The notes: generated from the letters alone by a model not told the origin. Shown: positions 10,045-22,020, numbered from the stretch's first letter. The stretch: DNA of 64,000 bases from Dictyophora rubrovolvata (GCA_029959195.1 CP114122.1:2232001-2296000); one strand, 5' to 3'. Made by a program: numbers and translations.

Positions 10045-13000
10045 TCACAAGCCCTCCCACACAAATCCCTCCCCATCACCAATCTCGAACGTTCCCAAAA
10101 GTTTGAAATCGGCACTCGACGATCCAACAGCAACGTCATAAACCCCCTCACAAACTTTCCACATCCCGGTCTTTTCACCTCCAAGTTCATGATCCCCAAG
10201 CGTCACATCCCAAAACGACACCGCATACTTGTTCAACACGACTGACACTTCCCTCGTCTCACCAGGTTTCAAATCTTTGGCCTTGTGGAATCCGCGGAGT
10301 TGCCATTTAGGTGTTGTTGGAACTCGAGTATCGATGAGCCTTGGTTTGACGGGGGAGACATAGACTTGGGCGGTTTCGGAGCCGGTTAGAGATCCGGTGT
10401 TTGTGAGTGTGAATGAGACGGTGATGTTAATGGGTGTGCTCTTGGAGCTGCTATTACTGGAAATCTGCAGCGAGGCGTACGAGAAAGTTGTATAAGACAA
10501 ACCGAACCTAACGAAAAGTGAGGTCATTGAACGTAAAATTTCATCATCCGTAGGTAGAACTCGGCGAATCCTCACCCAAACGGCCACAAAACATCTATTT
10601 CCCTAGCTTGATACCACTTATACCCAACAAACAAATCCTCACGATAATAGACTTGACCATTCTCGCTCCCGTAATTGAGGTAGGATGGCACATCCTGAAG
10701 TTTGTGCGGAAAAGATAACGGGAGTTTTCCTGAGGGATTGACTTGTCCAAACAGAACATCCGCAATGGCATTGCCGGATTCATTACCCTGGTACCAGGCC
10801 TGAAGGATAGAGGAAACTTTGGAGTGCCACGGCATCAGTGTAGCTGAGCCCTGCAATATCATACTTTTTAAGCATCTCTCCAAAAAAAAAATCAGCTGAA
10901 CTCACAGCCTGAACTACAACAACCACTCTCTCAGCACCAACAGCCTCCGCAACCTTCTCAATCAACTCATCCTGTCTTCCGGGTAAATCGAGATTAGACC
11001 TATCAAACCCTTCACTTTCCCATTCGTGACTGAGTCCTACAACAATAACCGCAATATCGTTACGGGATGCCACTTTAACGGCTTCTTTGATAGCTTGATC
11101 TGGGTCGATTTTAGGCGCTCCGCCAAGGCGCTGAAAAAAAAACAAAACAAAAATTGCATCAGCTTTTAGTTTTGAAGAAAGATGGCTTAGGCTTACCAAA
11201 CCGAATGTGGGACTGGCTTGAGCCGCTTTGCTTTCTTCTGCGTCAGGTGGAGGAGTGTTGATGTACTCGATGCGAATTTTGACCGCTTGATTGGCTTTGA
11301 CGTTGTATACGCCTGTTTCTTCTACGGTTCCTCGGCTACATAAAGCGAAAAGAATGAAAAGTTGTTAATAAAGAACAGCCGCAAACACGCAACTTGTCGA
11401 AAAAACCGCCGGGACGTTGTTTCGTCCAATTATCAACCACAAGTTCATCATTAACGAATAACTTGGCGCGTCCTAAAACAACGAGAATTCATGGATCTGT
11501 CAACAAAACATGAACACTTTTTTGTTTTCTCATTCCTTACCAGCAACAATTAAACCAAACTCGAACGGTCCCGAATAGTCCGGTGAAGTGAACAACCCCG
11601 AGACAACCATACCCCACGTCTCCGTAATACCCTCCGGTAAAAAGTCATTCAACAATATTCTCGTGTCGTTCAGCTCATACTCCTCTAGAGGCGTCTTCAC
11701 AGGCGAACCCGTTCGAGGGTCGTAGTTGAAAAAGGCACAGTGCCAAAAACCTTTCTTATCAGGATTGGACGGAGATGACATTTGCTGGTCTAATGCGGGG
11801 AGGAATCTCTGGGCTTTTCGAGAGACTTTTTGATTAAAAGAACAGACATATTTAAGAGTAATCACGCGAGCATCGTCTTACCGTAGCAACCAACGCTGTA
11901 CTCCACATTTGCCCCCTTCGACTTTGCGAGTTTCACGATTCCTTCATAAGGAGTAACAACATACGAAGGCTTCAAATTCGCCGATCCTCCGCCTGATATA
12001 CTCGTCGCTTTGGCGTTAGGTCCTATAACTGCTATTTTTGATCCTGATTTGGTTATAGGGAGGGTGTTGTGCTTGTTTTTGAGGAGGACGATGCCTGAGC
12101 TTGCGAGAGCGCGTGTGAAGGATTGGATTTCGGGCGTTGCGGTGCGGGAGCGCTCAATGTCTGGTCCGAAGAGGGTGTCGGGGGAGATGTGAGAGATGTT
12201 TTGGACAAACCTTCGGGACAGGGATATAAGGGTTTTTGACGGTAATAGAGAAGGTAGTTCGAGATACTCACTTTAACACTTCGGCGACTCGCTTTTCGAT
12301 CGTCGCAACTGACAATTTTTGGGCTGTTAGTGAATGTCCTACCAGAAGTTGGGTGCGCCATCTTGGTGGACCGGGCATTTCTAAGGAAAGACCTGCGTTT
12401 ATGTTTTCTGCCACACTGTACGTTCCGAACCTAGATTTGAGATTAATAGGAAATATGAAAACGTAGTGAAAATACAAGTCTTGTATGATGGACACTTACC
12501 AATCACTCATGACTAACCCTTCAAATCCCCATTCCTTTCTCAATATAGTGCTTAAAAGACGGTAGTTCTCTGAACAATGTATACCATTGAGACGGTTATA
12601 ACTGCGTGTGGAAATCAGTTCTGTCCACGCGCATATTATAATCAGACGCACCCAGTCATATAAGCTAAAGGCTTAGCATCCCGCTGTGCAATCATGAATC
12701 TAGAAAATAAAAAGATCAGGGAAGATTTATAGTTAAGGGATAAAGTATTCTTACGGATACAAATACACCTCTCTCAAGGCGCGCTCAGAGACATTGGAAC
12801 TGGACCCCATTCGCTCGTGCTCTTGGTCATTAGTAACAAAGTGTTTAATAGTGGCTGCGACGCCGTTAGATTGAAGGCCGTTTACGTATGCTGCGGCGCA
12901 TGTTCCTGTTGAAAGCATTGATTATCAGTCGTAGGTTGTGAATTAGACAGAGGGTCAAAAGCTCAAACCTGACAAAAACGGATCCTCAGAGAAAGATTCA

Positions 13001-13416
13001 AATGATCTGCCGCCGAGAGGGGAGCGTTGAATGTTACAGGTCGGGGCGAGAAGAATTGTCGCTGATTTGAGTTTAGCCTCTTCAGCGAGAAATGTACCCG
13101 TGGCGCTGATCAGGTCGGGATCAAACGTTGCTGCCAGAGAGGTGGAGCACTAAAAAGGAAAATTAACCAAAAACAAACTCTTTTATAATCAACGTTGACT
13201 CACTGGCAAGCATTGCGCAGGGGTTAGCTGGAAGAAAGATTGACCGCGAACACCGTTTGGACCATCGCTCATTTTTGCGGACGGTATGCCAAGTCTGGAT
13301 ATCGGTGTAGTATGCCACCAGTCTGGTGCACTGAGTAAGAGGATTTTTTCCTCTCTCGTGAGCTTGGAGATGAGCTCCGGTATGGAAGCCGTTGGGAAAT
13401 CTGATAGTGGGGACAT
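10045..13416 (-). CDS. Beta-glucosidase, glycoside hydrolase family 3 with PA14 insert, probably intracellular
   Basis: A multi-exon gene starting at 13416 ([11 protein letters not shown]). GH3 enzymes release glucose from the non-reducing end of beta-glucosides. Domains in order: GH3 N-terminal barrel ([27 protein letters not shown]); the nucleophile region [13 protein letters not shown] split by an intron from [22 protein letters not shown]3 C-terminal domain start ([24 protein letters not shown]); a PA14-like insert ([15 protein letters not shown] to [10 protein letters not shown]); the rest of the C-terminal domain ([41 protein letters not shown]); and a fibronectin III-like tail ([11 protein letters not shown] ... 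[14 protein letters not shown]). No signal peptide is visible, as in the PA14 subgroup of fungal GH3 enzymes that hydrolyse cello-oligosaccharides or glycosides inside the cell. The exact substrate cannot be read. Confidence 0.9.
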
Positions 13417-14079
13417 TGTTGCTTATTGTTATTTTGCTCAACTTGAAGTTATTGCGTCTTGCCAAAAAAAAAGTAAGTACGAGCAAGCAACTGAAATTCC
13501 CGCCTATCTACCTCGAAATCAGCCTCGGTGGGAAGTAGAATCGATGCTGCTGACCCTTTGCGATTACGTCCAAGAATTATATAGTACGACCATACAAACA
13601 CACCGACATTTCTCCGGTTTGTTACCTTTTTTAATACGCGGCGTGATGGCACGTGACGCACGTGACTTTCGAACAAGGTCCTGAGATTGTCCGGCCGGTC
13701 GTCTGACAGCGTGGCTCCCTGTGGCTCCCCGGCCCCTTTTGGAAGGGGGAAGGAGAGGCTTCGCTGTACGTATCGTATATAGTCTTTTCTTTCCTATAGT
13801 TAGTTTCCGTTTGGCAGGTAAATACATCCTAATATGAGGCCATAATTTAAATCATTTCAATTATATCCTGCGCTTAGCCATATTTCTTTTGTAATATTCT
13901 GTTTGTTGTGTGGCGCATTTTGTTAGTACATATATGTTCCATTTCTTGTGTTTCTATGCATTCTTAGCACCACGTTTATTCGTATATGCGGGTAGAATTT
14001 ACCGATGCAGTATGCGTTACGGGTATTTTCCAGAGGAAATTACGTATAAATTCTATATTATCAATGATCGTTCTTAGTA
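13417..14079. other. Intergenic, promoter side of the GH3 gene
   Basis: No supported coding region. The first part must hold the GH3 promoter; a GC-rich stretch lies at about 13690-13750. The rest is AT-rich and precedes the RNase H remnant. Confidence 0.5.
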
Positions 14080-14560
14080 TTATTTCTTATTTTGGTTTCT
14101 TTCTTTTCTAGGAGAGGTTTCAAGTTGTATATTAGTACTTGTGTGTTCTTATTTCCTTCGATTCCAGAGTTGGCTTTGACTTTTGTGGGTATAGTTGGTG
14201 CTTGTCTATTTCTTAATCTGAAAATTAATAGTTGTAGTATTTCTTTATTTTTACATCGTACCATCCACCATTTTCAATGTGTGGTAGTCTACTAGTTAGC
14301 ATATCAATGGAATATTGCGAGTCTGTTACCATTTGTAGGCTCTCATTCTTGGGGTACGGTTTGTGTCGCATATAATTATCATGCATTGTTTGTCTCAATT
14401 TAATAGAATTGCTCCTCTGTTTCTTCCTCCGAACCATATGCGGCATGCCGCTACTAAAATTTTACTTCCGCATCACCGTTCTTGTCTCACGATCAACCTG
14501 TGTATACTTCTGTGGTTCTTTGTTCAATTGCTCCAGGTACAATGCAGTCGCCATACCGAT
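14080..14560 (-). pseudogene. Decayed RNase H domain of a retroelement
   Basis: Minus-strand reading gives recognisable RNase H pieces: a first catalytic-strand-like segment around 14540-14470 broken by stops; then ESLQMVTDSQYSIDML with the conserved TDSQY and PHIENGGW (about 14340-14260); then, after a frame change, NKEILQLLIFRLRNRQAPT and KVKANSGIEGNKNT (about 14250-14140), which match the end of the fold. Stops and at least one frameshift show it is dead. In fungi such stand-alone pieces usually come from the 3' part of a non-LTR retrotransposon. No reverse transcriptase is found next to it, so it is a short relic. Confidence 0.65.
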
Positions 14561-14600
14561 TGTGAAACCCCCCCAACTAAACATTTTTACATACACACAT

Positions 14601-15358
14601 TCAACAAATTCCAGGAATGTATCGATAAGGAACTCGTTTTACGTAGTCGTTCCACAATCTAGTTTGTGCGAAATGATTACGGAGATTCCTTTCCTCAAAA
14701 CGACCTCTTCCAGATAAGGTGTACCAAACAAAAACCGTCCATGATAGCCATAATACAATCACGAGTTTCACAGCCAAAGATGAGGCCGCCCAGCCACATG
14801 TGATGGCTGGACTTTGAGGACTGAGTACCAGTATGGCGTCTCCAGCCCACATCATAAAACTACCAGTATAACTTGGATGTCGAACGATTGCGTAGGGCCC
14901 GGTGTCTACAATTCTATGATTTGATCGAATTGTGACCTCGAAAGTAAACAAGTCTCCCAAAGTTTTGAAAGATAACAATCGAATGCTAGCCCCAGTTGTA
15001 ACCACCACGAAGCTTGCCAAAAACGAGAAGGACAGACGGCGCAATTCATCGTTGACATCCCCGGAGCATACTGGTGCAGATGATGCAAAGTTCGAGATGA
15101 GAGTCGCAGACAAGATGATACCAGGCATCACAAGTGGCTATAACCAATGACTATCACTTTAGACTGCAACATTAACAGTTTCGCACTCACAATATGATTG
15201 AACGCAATAAGCAAAGTCGTATGTCTCTCTTGAAAAGTGCTCTTGTCGATTTTATCTGACGATTCTGACTTGTTGGGTGGGATAGATGCTTTTACAGCCA
15301 AAAAATTCATCGTTAAGAGCATGAGAAGTTTCAACAAAACTACAGACGAGGCTGACAT
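14601..15358 (-). CDS. Isoprenylcysteine carboxyl methyltransferase-like protein (ICMT/Ste14 family), copy 1
   Basis: Two exons joined over a 60-nt GT-AG intron between NHIV-proximal sequence and MPGIILSATL. ICMT methylates the C-terminal prenylated cysteine of Ras-type GTPases and fungal mating pheromones in the ER membrane, using S-adenosylmethionine. Family marks: hydrophobic segments at the N-terminus and centre, SNHRIVDTGPYAIVRHPSYT (the RHPSY motif), and the C-terminal EERNLRNHF ... YVKRVPYRYIPGI. Length (about 235 aa) fits the core enzyme. Close paralogues lie at 23842 and 30534 with the same exon structure. It is convergent with nothing; the RNase H relic lies just beyond its 3' end. 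Confidence 0.88.
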
Positions 15359-16080
15359 TGATATGGTAGGTGGTGATCAGGGTGGACGGAAATGGGGGGA
15401 GGCTACGAGAGTCTCGTGCATCGGCCGTTTAAGCAGTTTCGCGTGTAAAACTGCACGCGGGGCGGCGCGAAGCTTGGGCGGCATGACAATGCCGCTTACC
15501 AAATTACATTGTATATACAACACGTTGGTGTTGCATTAACATTTCACCTGGCAACACCAATACGTGCTAGATTGCCAAATTTAACCATGGGTTTAAATTC
15601 TACCGCTGACTAGATGACTCCTAAGATGAGCTCAATTAGCAATCACCACAAGTTTAGACAGTTAGCTATCCATAGTCAATGAATGCCATTTCCTCTTGTC
15701 GATTTATGCAGGAAAAAAAACAGGATATGATAAGATTGATTTATGTGACCTCAGCAGTTAGAAAGGAAGAATAAATTTCAGGGTCATATGCATAGTCGAA
15801 TAAAGTCTGATGAGGCGTCATTTAGTTTGTATTCAATGATGGATGGTAAGTACAAGAAATATTGCGGACGTTGACGTTCCTTGAGGGGATTTATGATAGT
15901 TGTGTCCCTTTGGAAGTAATATGCAAATTACATTTTATCCAGGTTGGTATCGAAATTCGCAAGTTCGAAGTGCAAAGTCTAACAAAAGAATGTTAGTTAG
16001 TGACGAATAGCGCATTCAGGACTCACCCTTTTACATAAATAAAAAGATAAAAATCAAAGGTGGAGCGCATTCATCGCCAA
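15359..16080. other. Intergenic, no supported gene
   Basis: AT-rich with short open frames only. It contains the promoter of ICMT copy 1 at its left end and the 3' flank of the membrane-protein gene at its right end. Confidence 0.5.
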
Positions 16081-17565
16081 CTAAATCAGCACCTTTCTCT
16101 GAATACTAGGACACAGAAAACTCTGCAACGTTCGCGTCGAATCCGAGTGCGCTTGGGATTCCATGTCGTTGGGCACCAGTGCCCTCGTACTGTCATTTTC
16201 TGAGATAGTCATGTTCAAAGTTCGTTTCTGTGTTTTTTGGGGAGAGAGACAGGGAAACCACATTCGAAGTATGTCCTTATCAAAGCGACGTCAGGTAAAT
16301 AAAACACCGGAGAGCTGGGGCTTACAAGTCGCAACCCGAACAACGCGAGGACGCTTATGGGAACTTGTCATAGTGGACGTCAGCATTAGGTATTACCACC
16401 ATTTGAACACAGCACACTTAGACTCTGAATAACCAATTCTGCTTGTTCCAATCTTGAATTTATTGCCGGGGCGTTTCTGATGTTCGCCCCAGATGGTAAT
16501 GTTTGAAGGCTTAATGAGACTCTAGTACAGCAACCACAGGACAAACTTCGAATCCCTTATCAATAACGGAAAAAGAACATACCCACAATATGCTAATCTT
16601 ATCACAGAAAAGATTAAAAGTCTCAGGAGTAATGAGAGTGGTAAAAGACCGCGCTGAACGGCTAAGCGTACAACCCGATGCTTGAGCAGAAACATTGCCA
16701 AAAGAAGAACTGAGAAAATATGAATTTAGAAAGTCAAATAAAGTCAGTTTATAAACTTACTATCCCAAAGGGAGGCAATAACCATAACAGAAAGAAAGAT
16801 GTACGCAAAAACCCTGTCGCTCCAAACAGAGAAAAGTTCCGCCTGCGATATACATACATAAGGTCTTAGGTCCTCTTGATACCAGAAGTTAGATTAGAAG
16901 TGAACTCGATGCATACCAAGCATAACGATCCAATTAAATAAGGGGATACGAGTAACTGGTATGTTATTTATCAATTTTTGAGGCAGGAAATGGGCAAAAG
17001 AATTGACCTACCACAGGAGTCAACCATCCTTCAACAGAATCATTTGCAAGCTTCGCAGCCAATGCGCCTCGCATTTTGAACCAAAGCTTTGTAGTTTAGC
17101 TTCAGTATGATATAGAATGTACGGTTGACAGCGATTGAAAAAATCTCACATGAATAACCAGATTCAATGTTGCGACTATTGATCTATCAGTATCAGTAAC
17201 CATAACATGAGTCTTGGTCTAACCCCCAAATCTCTCGGCTCACACTATGTTAAAAAAATCCAGTAACGCTCCTCTTATAATAGCTACATCAGGTTGACCC
17301 ACTGTAGAAGGCAAAGCGACGATAGTCAGGACACTAAACGAAAAAAAGAATCAGAAATACGGAATTAAAAACTAGGACTTGAATTGACGCACTGGAAGGT
17401 GGTATATGCGCTATACATCACCCATGCCACCAAAAAATTCATGAATAGCGAATGACGATCATGCGCACTGGATAATTTAAGAGTGCAAAATAGAATTGTC
17501 AACAGAATGAGACCCAAGATCTGTAGTGCGACGACACTCTTCTCTAGTGTCGTCAGAGGTGCCAT
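16081..17565 (-). CDS. Multi-pass membrane protein, fungal 7TM-like, unknown function
   Basis: The start at 17565 gives MAPLTTLEKSVVALQILG. At least seven short exons with 45-65 nt introns each encode one or two hydrophobic helices: GLILLTILFCTL, FLVAWVMYSAYTTFQ, then VLTIVALPSTVGQPDVAI, SIVATLNLVIH, RIPLFNWIVMLG, VFAYIFLSVMVIASLWD, and a LLRLLIFSVI segment. The charged tail ends MWFPCLSPQKTQKRTLNM ... CPSIQRKVLI with stop at 16081. The pattern resembles the many 7TM receptor-like or transporter-like hypothetical proteins of Agaricomycetes, but I see no diagnostic receptor motif. Some internal exon borders are uncertain, especially between about 16330 and 16560. Confidence 0.6.
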
Positions 17566-18426
17566 TTTACACACGAATTCGCACTACTGGTTTGAGTATA
17601 TCGGGTTCAGTGAGCTAAGAACGCGTCACTAGCGGGGTACTGAGATAATGTCAGGAAAGATGGGGTGAAGCAAATAAGAAGTTATTATGACAACTATTTA
17701 TCCGCCGGAGCAGTCGGATCTCCTTAATATTTGATTGGCAACGGTTTCAACTGCCATGCTTTCCCGCTGAGGCATTCAGATTGATGGGCTTAAAGTATTG
17801 CTACATGAAGTATCGGTTGTGGTTAGCTGCGGTGGTGGTGGCTTAGGCGGTGATCATGATTCAAATAAATTTCCCACACACCGCTTTTTCTTGCTAAAGT
17901 CGGCAGCGTTGGGGCTACATGTTCTCTTTCTCCTTCCCTCAATGAAAAAACCTGCGTGTTTATCCATTCTTGTGTTAGCTGACAAACACACCTCTAGAAC
18001 TCTGCTGATCGCATACTTCACAAACTGAGTCGGATGGAGGGACTCTCGTAACCAAAACGCCGACAGGCAGTGTACCCACCAATAAAATATTAGCCGGTAT
18101 TGATGGGGTTGACAGCCATTGGCCAAGTTCTAATCATATTAGATACGTGGGTCCGTTAGTATGATTGAGAGAAGCGGAGATAACTGTCGCTCAGGATTCA
18201 TATGCGTGGTGAAAAACGAGGGAGGATCGAAGTTGTCGACGTATGAGACAAATAGCATAATGAATTATTGCTTAATACCAACAACATGGGACGTAAGGTG
18301 ACGCTAAACCCGCAGTTACTTTTCTTTTAACAGGCATGATGGACGACCATAGATCATATTTCCTTCAGTAACCCTCGAAGAGGTATATCCACTGTTAACA
18401 CTACAGTGGGTTCGATCAAATCCAAT
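17566..18426. other. Intergenic, no supported gene
   Basis: Short frames on both strands (for example 17798-18028) have no protein-like features. The left part is the promoter of the membrane-protein gene and the right part is the 3' flank of the minus-strand RPS6. Confidence 0.5.
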
Positions 18427-19375
18427 TCACTTCTGAGTAGTTTTGTGAGCTGCCTTGACAGCTGCGACTTTTGCTTTCCTTTCAGCAGTGTGTTTAGCCA
18501 CAAGAGTCCTGAATCACGTATTAATCTCTCTCCAAAATCATTTTAAAACTCGACTTACTCATATTCAGCTTTTTGTTCCTTTTGACGATCAATCCGTCTC
18601 CGGTTCAAGCTTCGCAAATGACGTCGGCGTTGCAAACGGATTGGTGTAACAAGACGTTGAATCTTCGGTCTGTCGTCATCTATTAGTCAAGTCTCCATCT
18701 TTATCCATCCATTTATCACATACGCTTTCGTAGAAGGCTTAGCATCAGGATTCTTCTTCGATTGAACTTCACGTCTAATAACATATTTCCGAACATCATC
18801 CTCTTTCGTCAAATTGAAGAATCGTCTAATCTTCGTCGCACGTTTCGGTCCGAGACGTTTAGGAAGCACATTCTCCGTCAGTTCGGTGATAGGAGCTTCA
18901 CCTTGTTTGACAATCACAAGAGACAAGACTGCAATATCAGGTCCGACAATGCAACCACGGACCGATTTGCGCTTGCGTTCACCAGTGCGTCTGGGACGGT
19001 AGCAAGAGTGACCGTCGGATAAGAGGAGACGGACACGGGTTGGGAGGAGGACGCCTTGTTTCATTGGGAAACCTTGTTTGTCGTTACCGCCGGTGATGCG
19101 GACAACATATCCTTTCCATTCGTCGCCTAATGAATCGACCGGGACTTCCTGAGCGATTTTCTTGTCGTAGAAGACACGGCTGTTCGAAAGAAAAGTCTTA
19201 AATGGACAAGTTTGGGGGGAGGAGGATTAAGAACTGACTATCGACGTTCGTCATCGAAATCATAAGTCTTTTGGCACCCAGTTGCTGGGTCTGTTTCAAC
19301 AAGGAGAAGCTGTGGTCAGTAAAAGCTGAGACGCGACTAATTAAAAGACGACGCACTGGCAATGTTCAACTTCAT
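18427..19375 (-). CDS. RPS6: 40S ribosomal protein S6 (eS6), copy 1
   Basis: Starts at 19375 with a 19-nt first exon (MKLNIA); a 66-nt intron leads to [17 protein letters not shown], the canonical eS6 N-terminus. Later exons give [54 protein letters not shown], and, after an intron in the C-terminal part, [19 protein letters not shown] and [18 protein letters not shown], ending AHKTTQK. eS6 is a small-subunit ribosomal protein phosphorylated by TOR/AGC signalling in other fungi; the Ser-rich tail of animals is absent here. A second gene on the plus strand (20863-21811) encodes an identical protein body. From intron 1 to the last codon the two copies appear identical. Confidence 0.95.
18431..19300 (-). 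repeat. Inverted identical tract in RPS6, arm 1
   Basis: Reverse complement of 20936-21807. In every stretch I compared, including three introns, no mismatch was found. The identity begins inside intron 1 and ends at the last sense codon (AAG here, AAA in the other copy). Confidence 0.85.
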
Positions 19376-19492
19376 TTTATGAGAAAGAAATTATATCTAA
19401 AGCGCGGAGAAAGCCTCCGTTCTTCTTTTCTTGTTTTTTAAACTACAAGAGGAAATACACCTCGTTAGTATTGAAAGTTTGAGGAAACGAAA

Positions 19493-19535
19493 GTCGGAGT
19501 ATGAAGTCGAGCAACTATTACAGTTGCTTACGTCA
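19493..19535 (-). promoter_or_regulatory. Conserved upstream block of RPS6 copy 1
   Basis: About 120-160 bases upstream of the start. Read on the minus strand it begins TGACGTAAGCAACT and contains the imperfect palindrome GCAACTRTTACAGTTGC-like sequence. A 43-base block matches 20701-20743 upstream of copy 2 with two differences, while flanking promoter sequence has diverged. It holds a CRE-like TGACGTAA and paired CAACTG/CAGTTG half-sites. The role is inferred. The opposite strand also has a 65-codon open frame (19431-19628) that I do not think is a gene. Confidence 0.55.
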
Positions 19536-19975
19536 GCCAAAAGTCCCCAGAGAAAACTTGCGATTGAAATTTTCAGTGATTTAAAAACTCGTTTAGTTTT
19601 GAAAACAATTAAAAACAAAAAGGTCTAGGGGGTTCGAATAATTCAAGTAATAATCTAACCTCGGGTTGTAGCTGCCACGGTGACTTAGCTCCAATCTTCT
19701 GAATATTACTTTGATATTACTTTAAAGAAACTTCCAGCTGAGTGCATGAAGTCGGAATAGTGCATCAGGAAAAGAGGCACCTGCGTTTTAGATGGACAAA
19801 GTTATTGTATCGAACGCTGGGGTGGAAGTGAACTCATATATAGAGACCCTAATTGCATACGAGCCTTAGCCTAGCATTTTTGAATCATGTATGTATGTAA
19901 AATAACATGCGAATTTCTCTTCATCTCCATGCAGCCACTGCCATAAGGCAACAGAGTAACGATGCGTGAAAGCAC

Positions 19976-20551
19976 TTATGCAACCAAGGTTGAGGCAGTC
20001 GCAGCGTCATATTTGAATGTCGGCGGAATCTGTTGCTTGGTCTTGTAGTACCGCGCCAAACGATGAATTCTTGACTCAATAAGAATCAAACGGAATTTCG
20101 AATCCTTGTCTTTTCGGTTGGTCTCGAGGTGCTTGCGGACAGCAACGGCCTTCTTCACCAAGTGCCACAAGTCCTCTGGGATAGACGGAGCCAAACCTGG
20201 TAAAATTGATGTCAGAATATCATTATAATACTCTTGTGAAAGATGAGGTAGTACCATGTGATTTTAAGATACGCAAGATCTTGTTACCAGTGACGAATCT
20301 GACTTGGGGGATACCGTGCGCGTCACGGAGGGTTACACCGATTTGAGATGGGGCCAAACCCTTGCGAGCAAGTTTGATGATGTGGTCGACGACGTCCTCC
20401 GGGGTAGTCTTGAGCCAAGTCGGGGGTGCGCGACGGTATGGAAGGGCAGAAGAGGCTAGAAGAATAGATGACTAAATCGGCTGAAAAAAAAACAAATACG
20501 GTCGAGCTTTGACATACAAATCCCCTTTCCGGGAGCATGCATACGACCCAT
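19976..20551 (-). CDS. RPS13: 40S ribosomal protein S13 (uS15)
   Basis: Starts at 20551 with [11 protein letters not shown]; the first intron joins to [18 protein letters not shown]. The second exon continues through [20 protein letters not shown] and [16 protein letters not shown], and the last exon gives [37 protein letters not shown] and the terminal [12 protein letters not shown]. This is the full length expected for eukaryotic S13 (about 151 aa). It shares a 311-bp divergent intergenic region with RPS6 copy 2 and lies between the two RPS6 genes, suggesting a ribosomal-protein gene neighbourhood under common control. Confidence 0.95.
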
Positions 20552-20862
20552 GGGGAGCTATCAAAGAAATATTAGAAATGTAGGTTGTTGGAAGGGTTGT
20601 TAACTCGTGCTCACTTATTTGTTTTGGTTGGAAAGTCTTGAAAGTCTTGAGGAGATGAAGAGATGGAGGGTAGACGAACGAAATCAAAGTCCGCTTCCAC
20701 TGACGTAAGCAACTGTAACAGTTGCTCAACTTCATACTCCGACGCGAACGGTTATTCCTCCTCAAGTTGCATACGCTGTCGGGTCCTGGTTTCTCGATAA
20801 TCTTCAAGGTAATATCAAAATAAAAGTGGAGATAATTCTCCCATCTCTGTCATTGTGGTAGC
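20552..20862. promoter_or_regulatory. Divergent promoter of RPS13 and RPS6 copy 2
   Basis: A 311-bp region between two divergent ribosomal protein genes. It contains the conserved block at 20701-20743 (TGACGTAAGC followed by paired CAACTG and CAGTTG sites), shared with RPS6 copy 1. Sharing between RPS13 and RPS6 control is inferred from position. Confidence 0.6.
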
Positions 20863-21811
20863 ATGAAATTGAACATTGCCAGTGCGTCATATTTTGATCA
20901 ACTACGTCTCAACTTTTACTGACCATGACTTTTATTTGTTGAAACAGACCCAGCAACTGGGTGCCAAAAGACTTATGATTTCGATGACGAACGTCGATAG
21001 TCAGTTCTTAATCCTCCTCCCCCCAAACTTGTCCATTTAAGACTTTTCTTTCGAACAGCCGTGTCTTCTACGACAAGAAAATCGCTCAGGAAGTCCCGGT
21101 CGATTCATTAGGCGACGAATGGAAAGGATATGTTGTCCGCATCACCGGCGGTAACGACAAACAAGGTTTCCCAATGAAACAAGGCGTCCTCCTCCCAACC
21201 CGTGTCCGTCTCCTCTTATCCGACGGTCACTCTTGCTACCGTCCCAGACGCACTGGTGAACGCAAGCGCAAATCGGTCCGTGGTTGCATTGTCGGACCTG
21301 ATATTGCAGTCTTGTCTCTTGTGATTGTCAAACAAGGTGAAGCTCCTATCACCGAACTGACGGAGAATGTGCTTCCTAAACGTCTCGGACCGAAACGTGC
21401 GACGAAGATTAGACGATTCTTCAATTTGACGAAAGAGGATGATGTTCGGAAATATGTTATTAGACGTGAAGTTCAATCGAAGAAGAATCCTGATGCTAAG
21501 CCTTCTACGAAAGCGTATGTGATAAATGGATGGATAAAGATGGAGACTTGACTAATAGATGACGACAGACCGAAGATTCAACGTCTTGTTACACCAATCC
21601 GTTTGCAACGCCGACGTCATTTGCGAAGCTTGAACCGGAGACGGATTGATCGTCAAAAGGAACAAAAAGCTGAATATGAGTAAGTCGAGTTTTAAAATGA
21701 TTTTGGAGAGAGATTAATACGTGATTCAGGACTCTTGTGGCTAAACACACTGCTGAAAGGAAAGCAAAAGTCGCAGCTGTCAAGGCAGCTCACAAAACTA
21801 CTCAGAAATGA
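20863..21811 (+). CDS. RPS6: 40S ribosomal protein S6 (eS6), copy 2
   Basis: First exon 20863-20881 (MKLNIA), intron 20882-20947, then [17 protein letters not shown] and the same exon series as copy 1, ending AHKTTQK with TGA at 21809-21811. The protein appears identical to copy 1. Exon 1 differs by a synonymous base (AAA versus AAG) and intron 1 has diverged at many positions, whereas all later exons and introns match base for base where compared. It is transcribed divergently from RPS13. Both copies look functional: start, splice sites and stop are intact. Confidence 0.95.
20936..21807 (+). repeat. Inverted identical tract in RPS6, arm 2
   Basis: Partner of 18431-19300 in inverted orientation, separated by about 1.6 kb that includes RPS13. 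Borders fall in intron 1 and at the last codon rather than in flanking DNA. Confidence 0.85.
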
Positions 21812-22020
21812 AAGTCAGACAACTGTACTTATATTGGACGCCGTCGTTTGACACCCATATGAGTTTATAGCCTACTATGATCATCCATGTCGCTCCTTCC
21901 TATGTGTCTACTTATGTCTCACTGAAAGGGAATTTTTTTGCACGTCTAATATCACATCATGTCGCGCGTTACCCGTTAAATAATTGCCTAGACTACGCAA
22001 TATCTCTACTGCTAAATATT

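Noticed and set aside
19431-19628. 65-codon plus-strand frame upstream of RPS6 copy 1
   Set aside because: Its conserved part is explained by the promoter block shared with RPS6 copy 2, and the rest is not conserved there.
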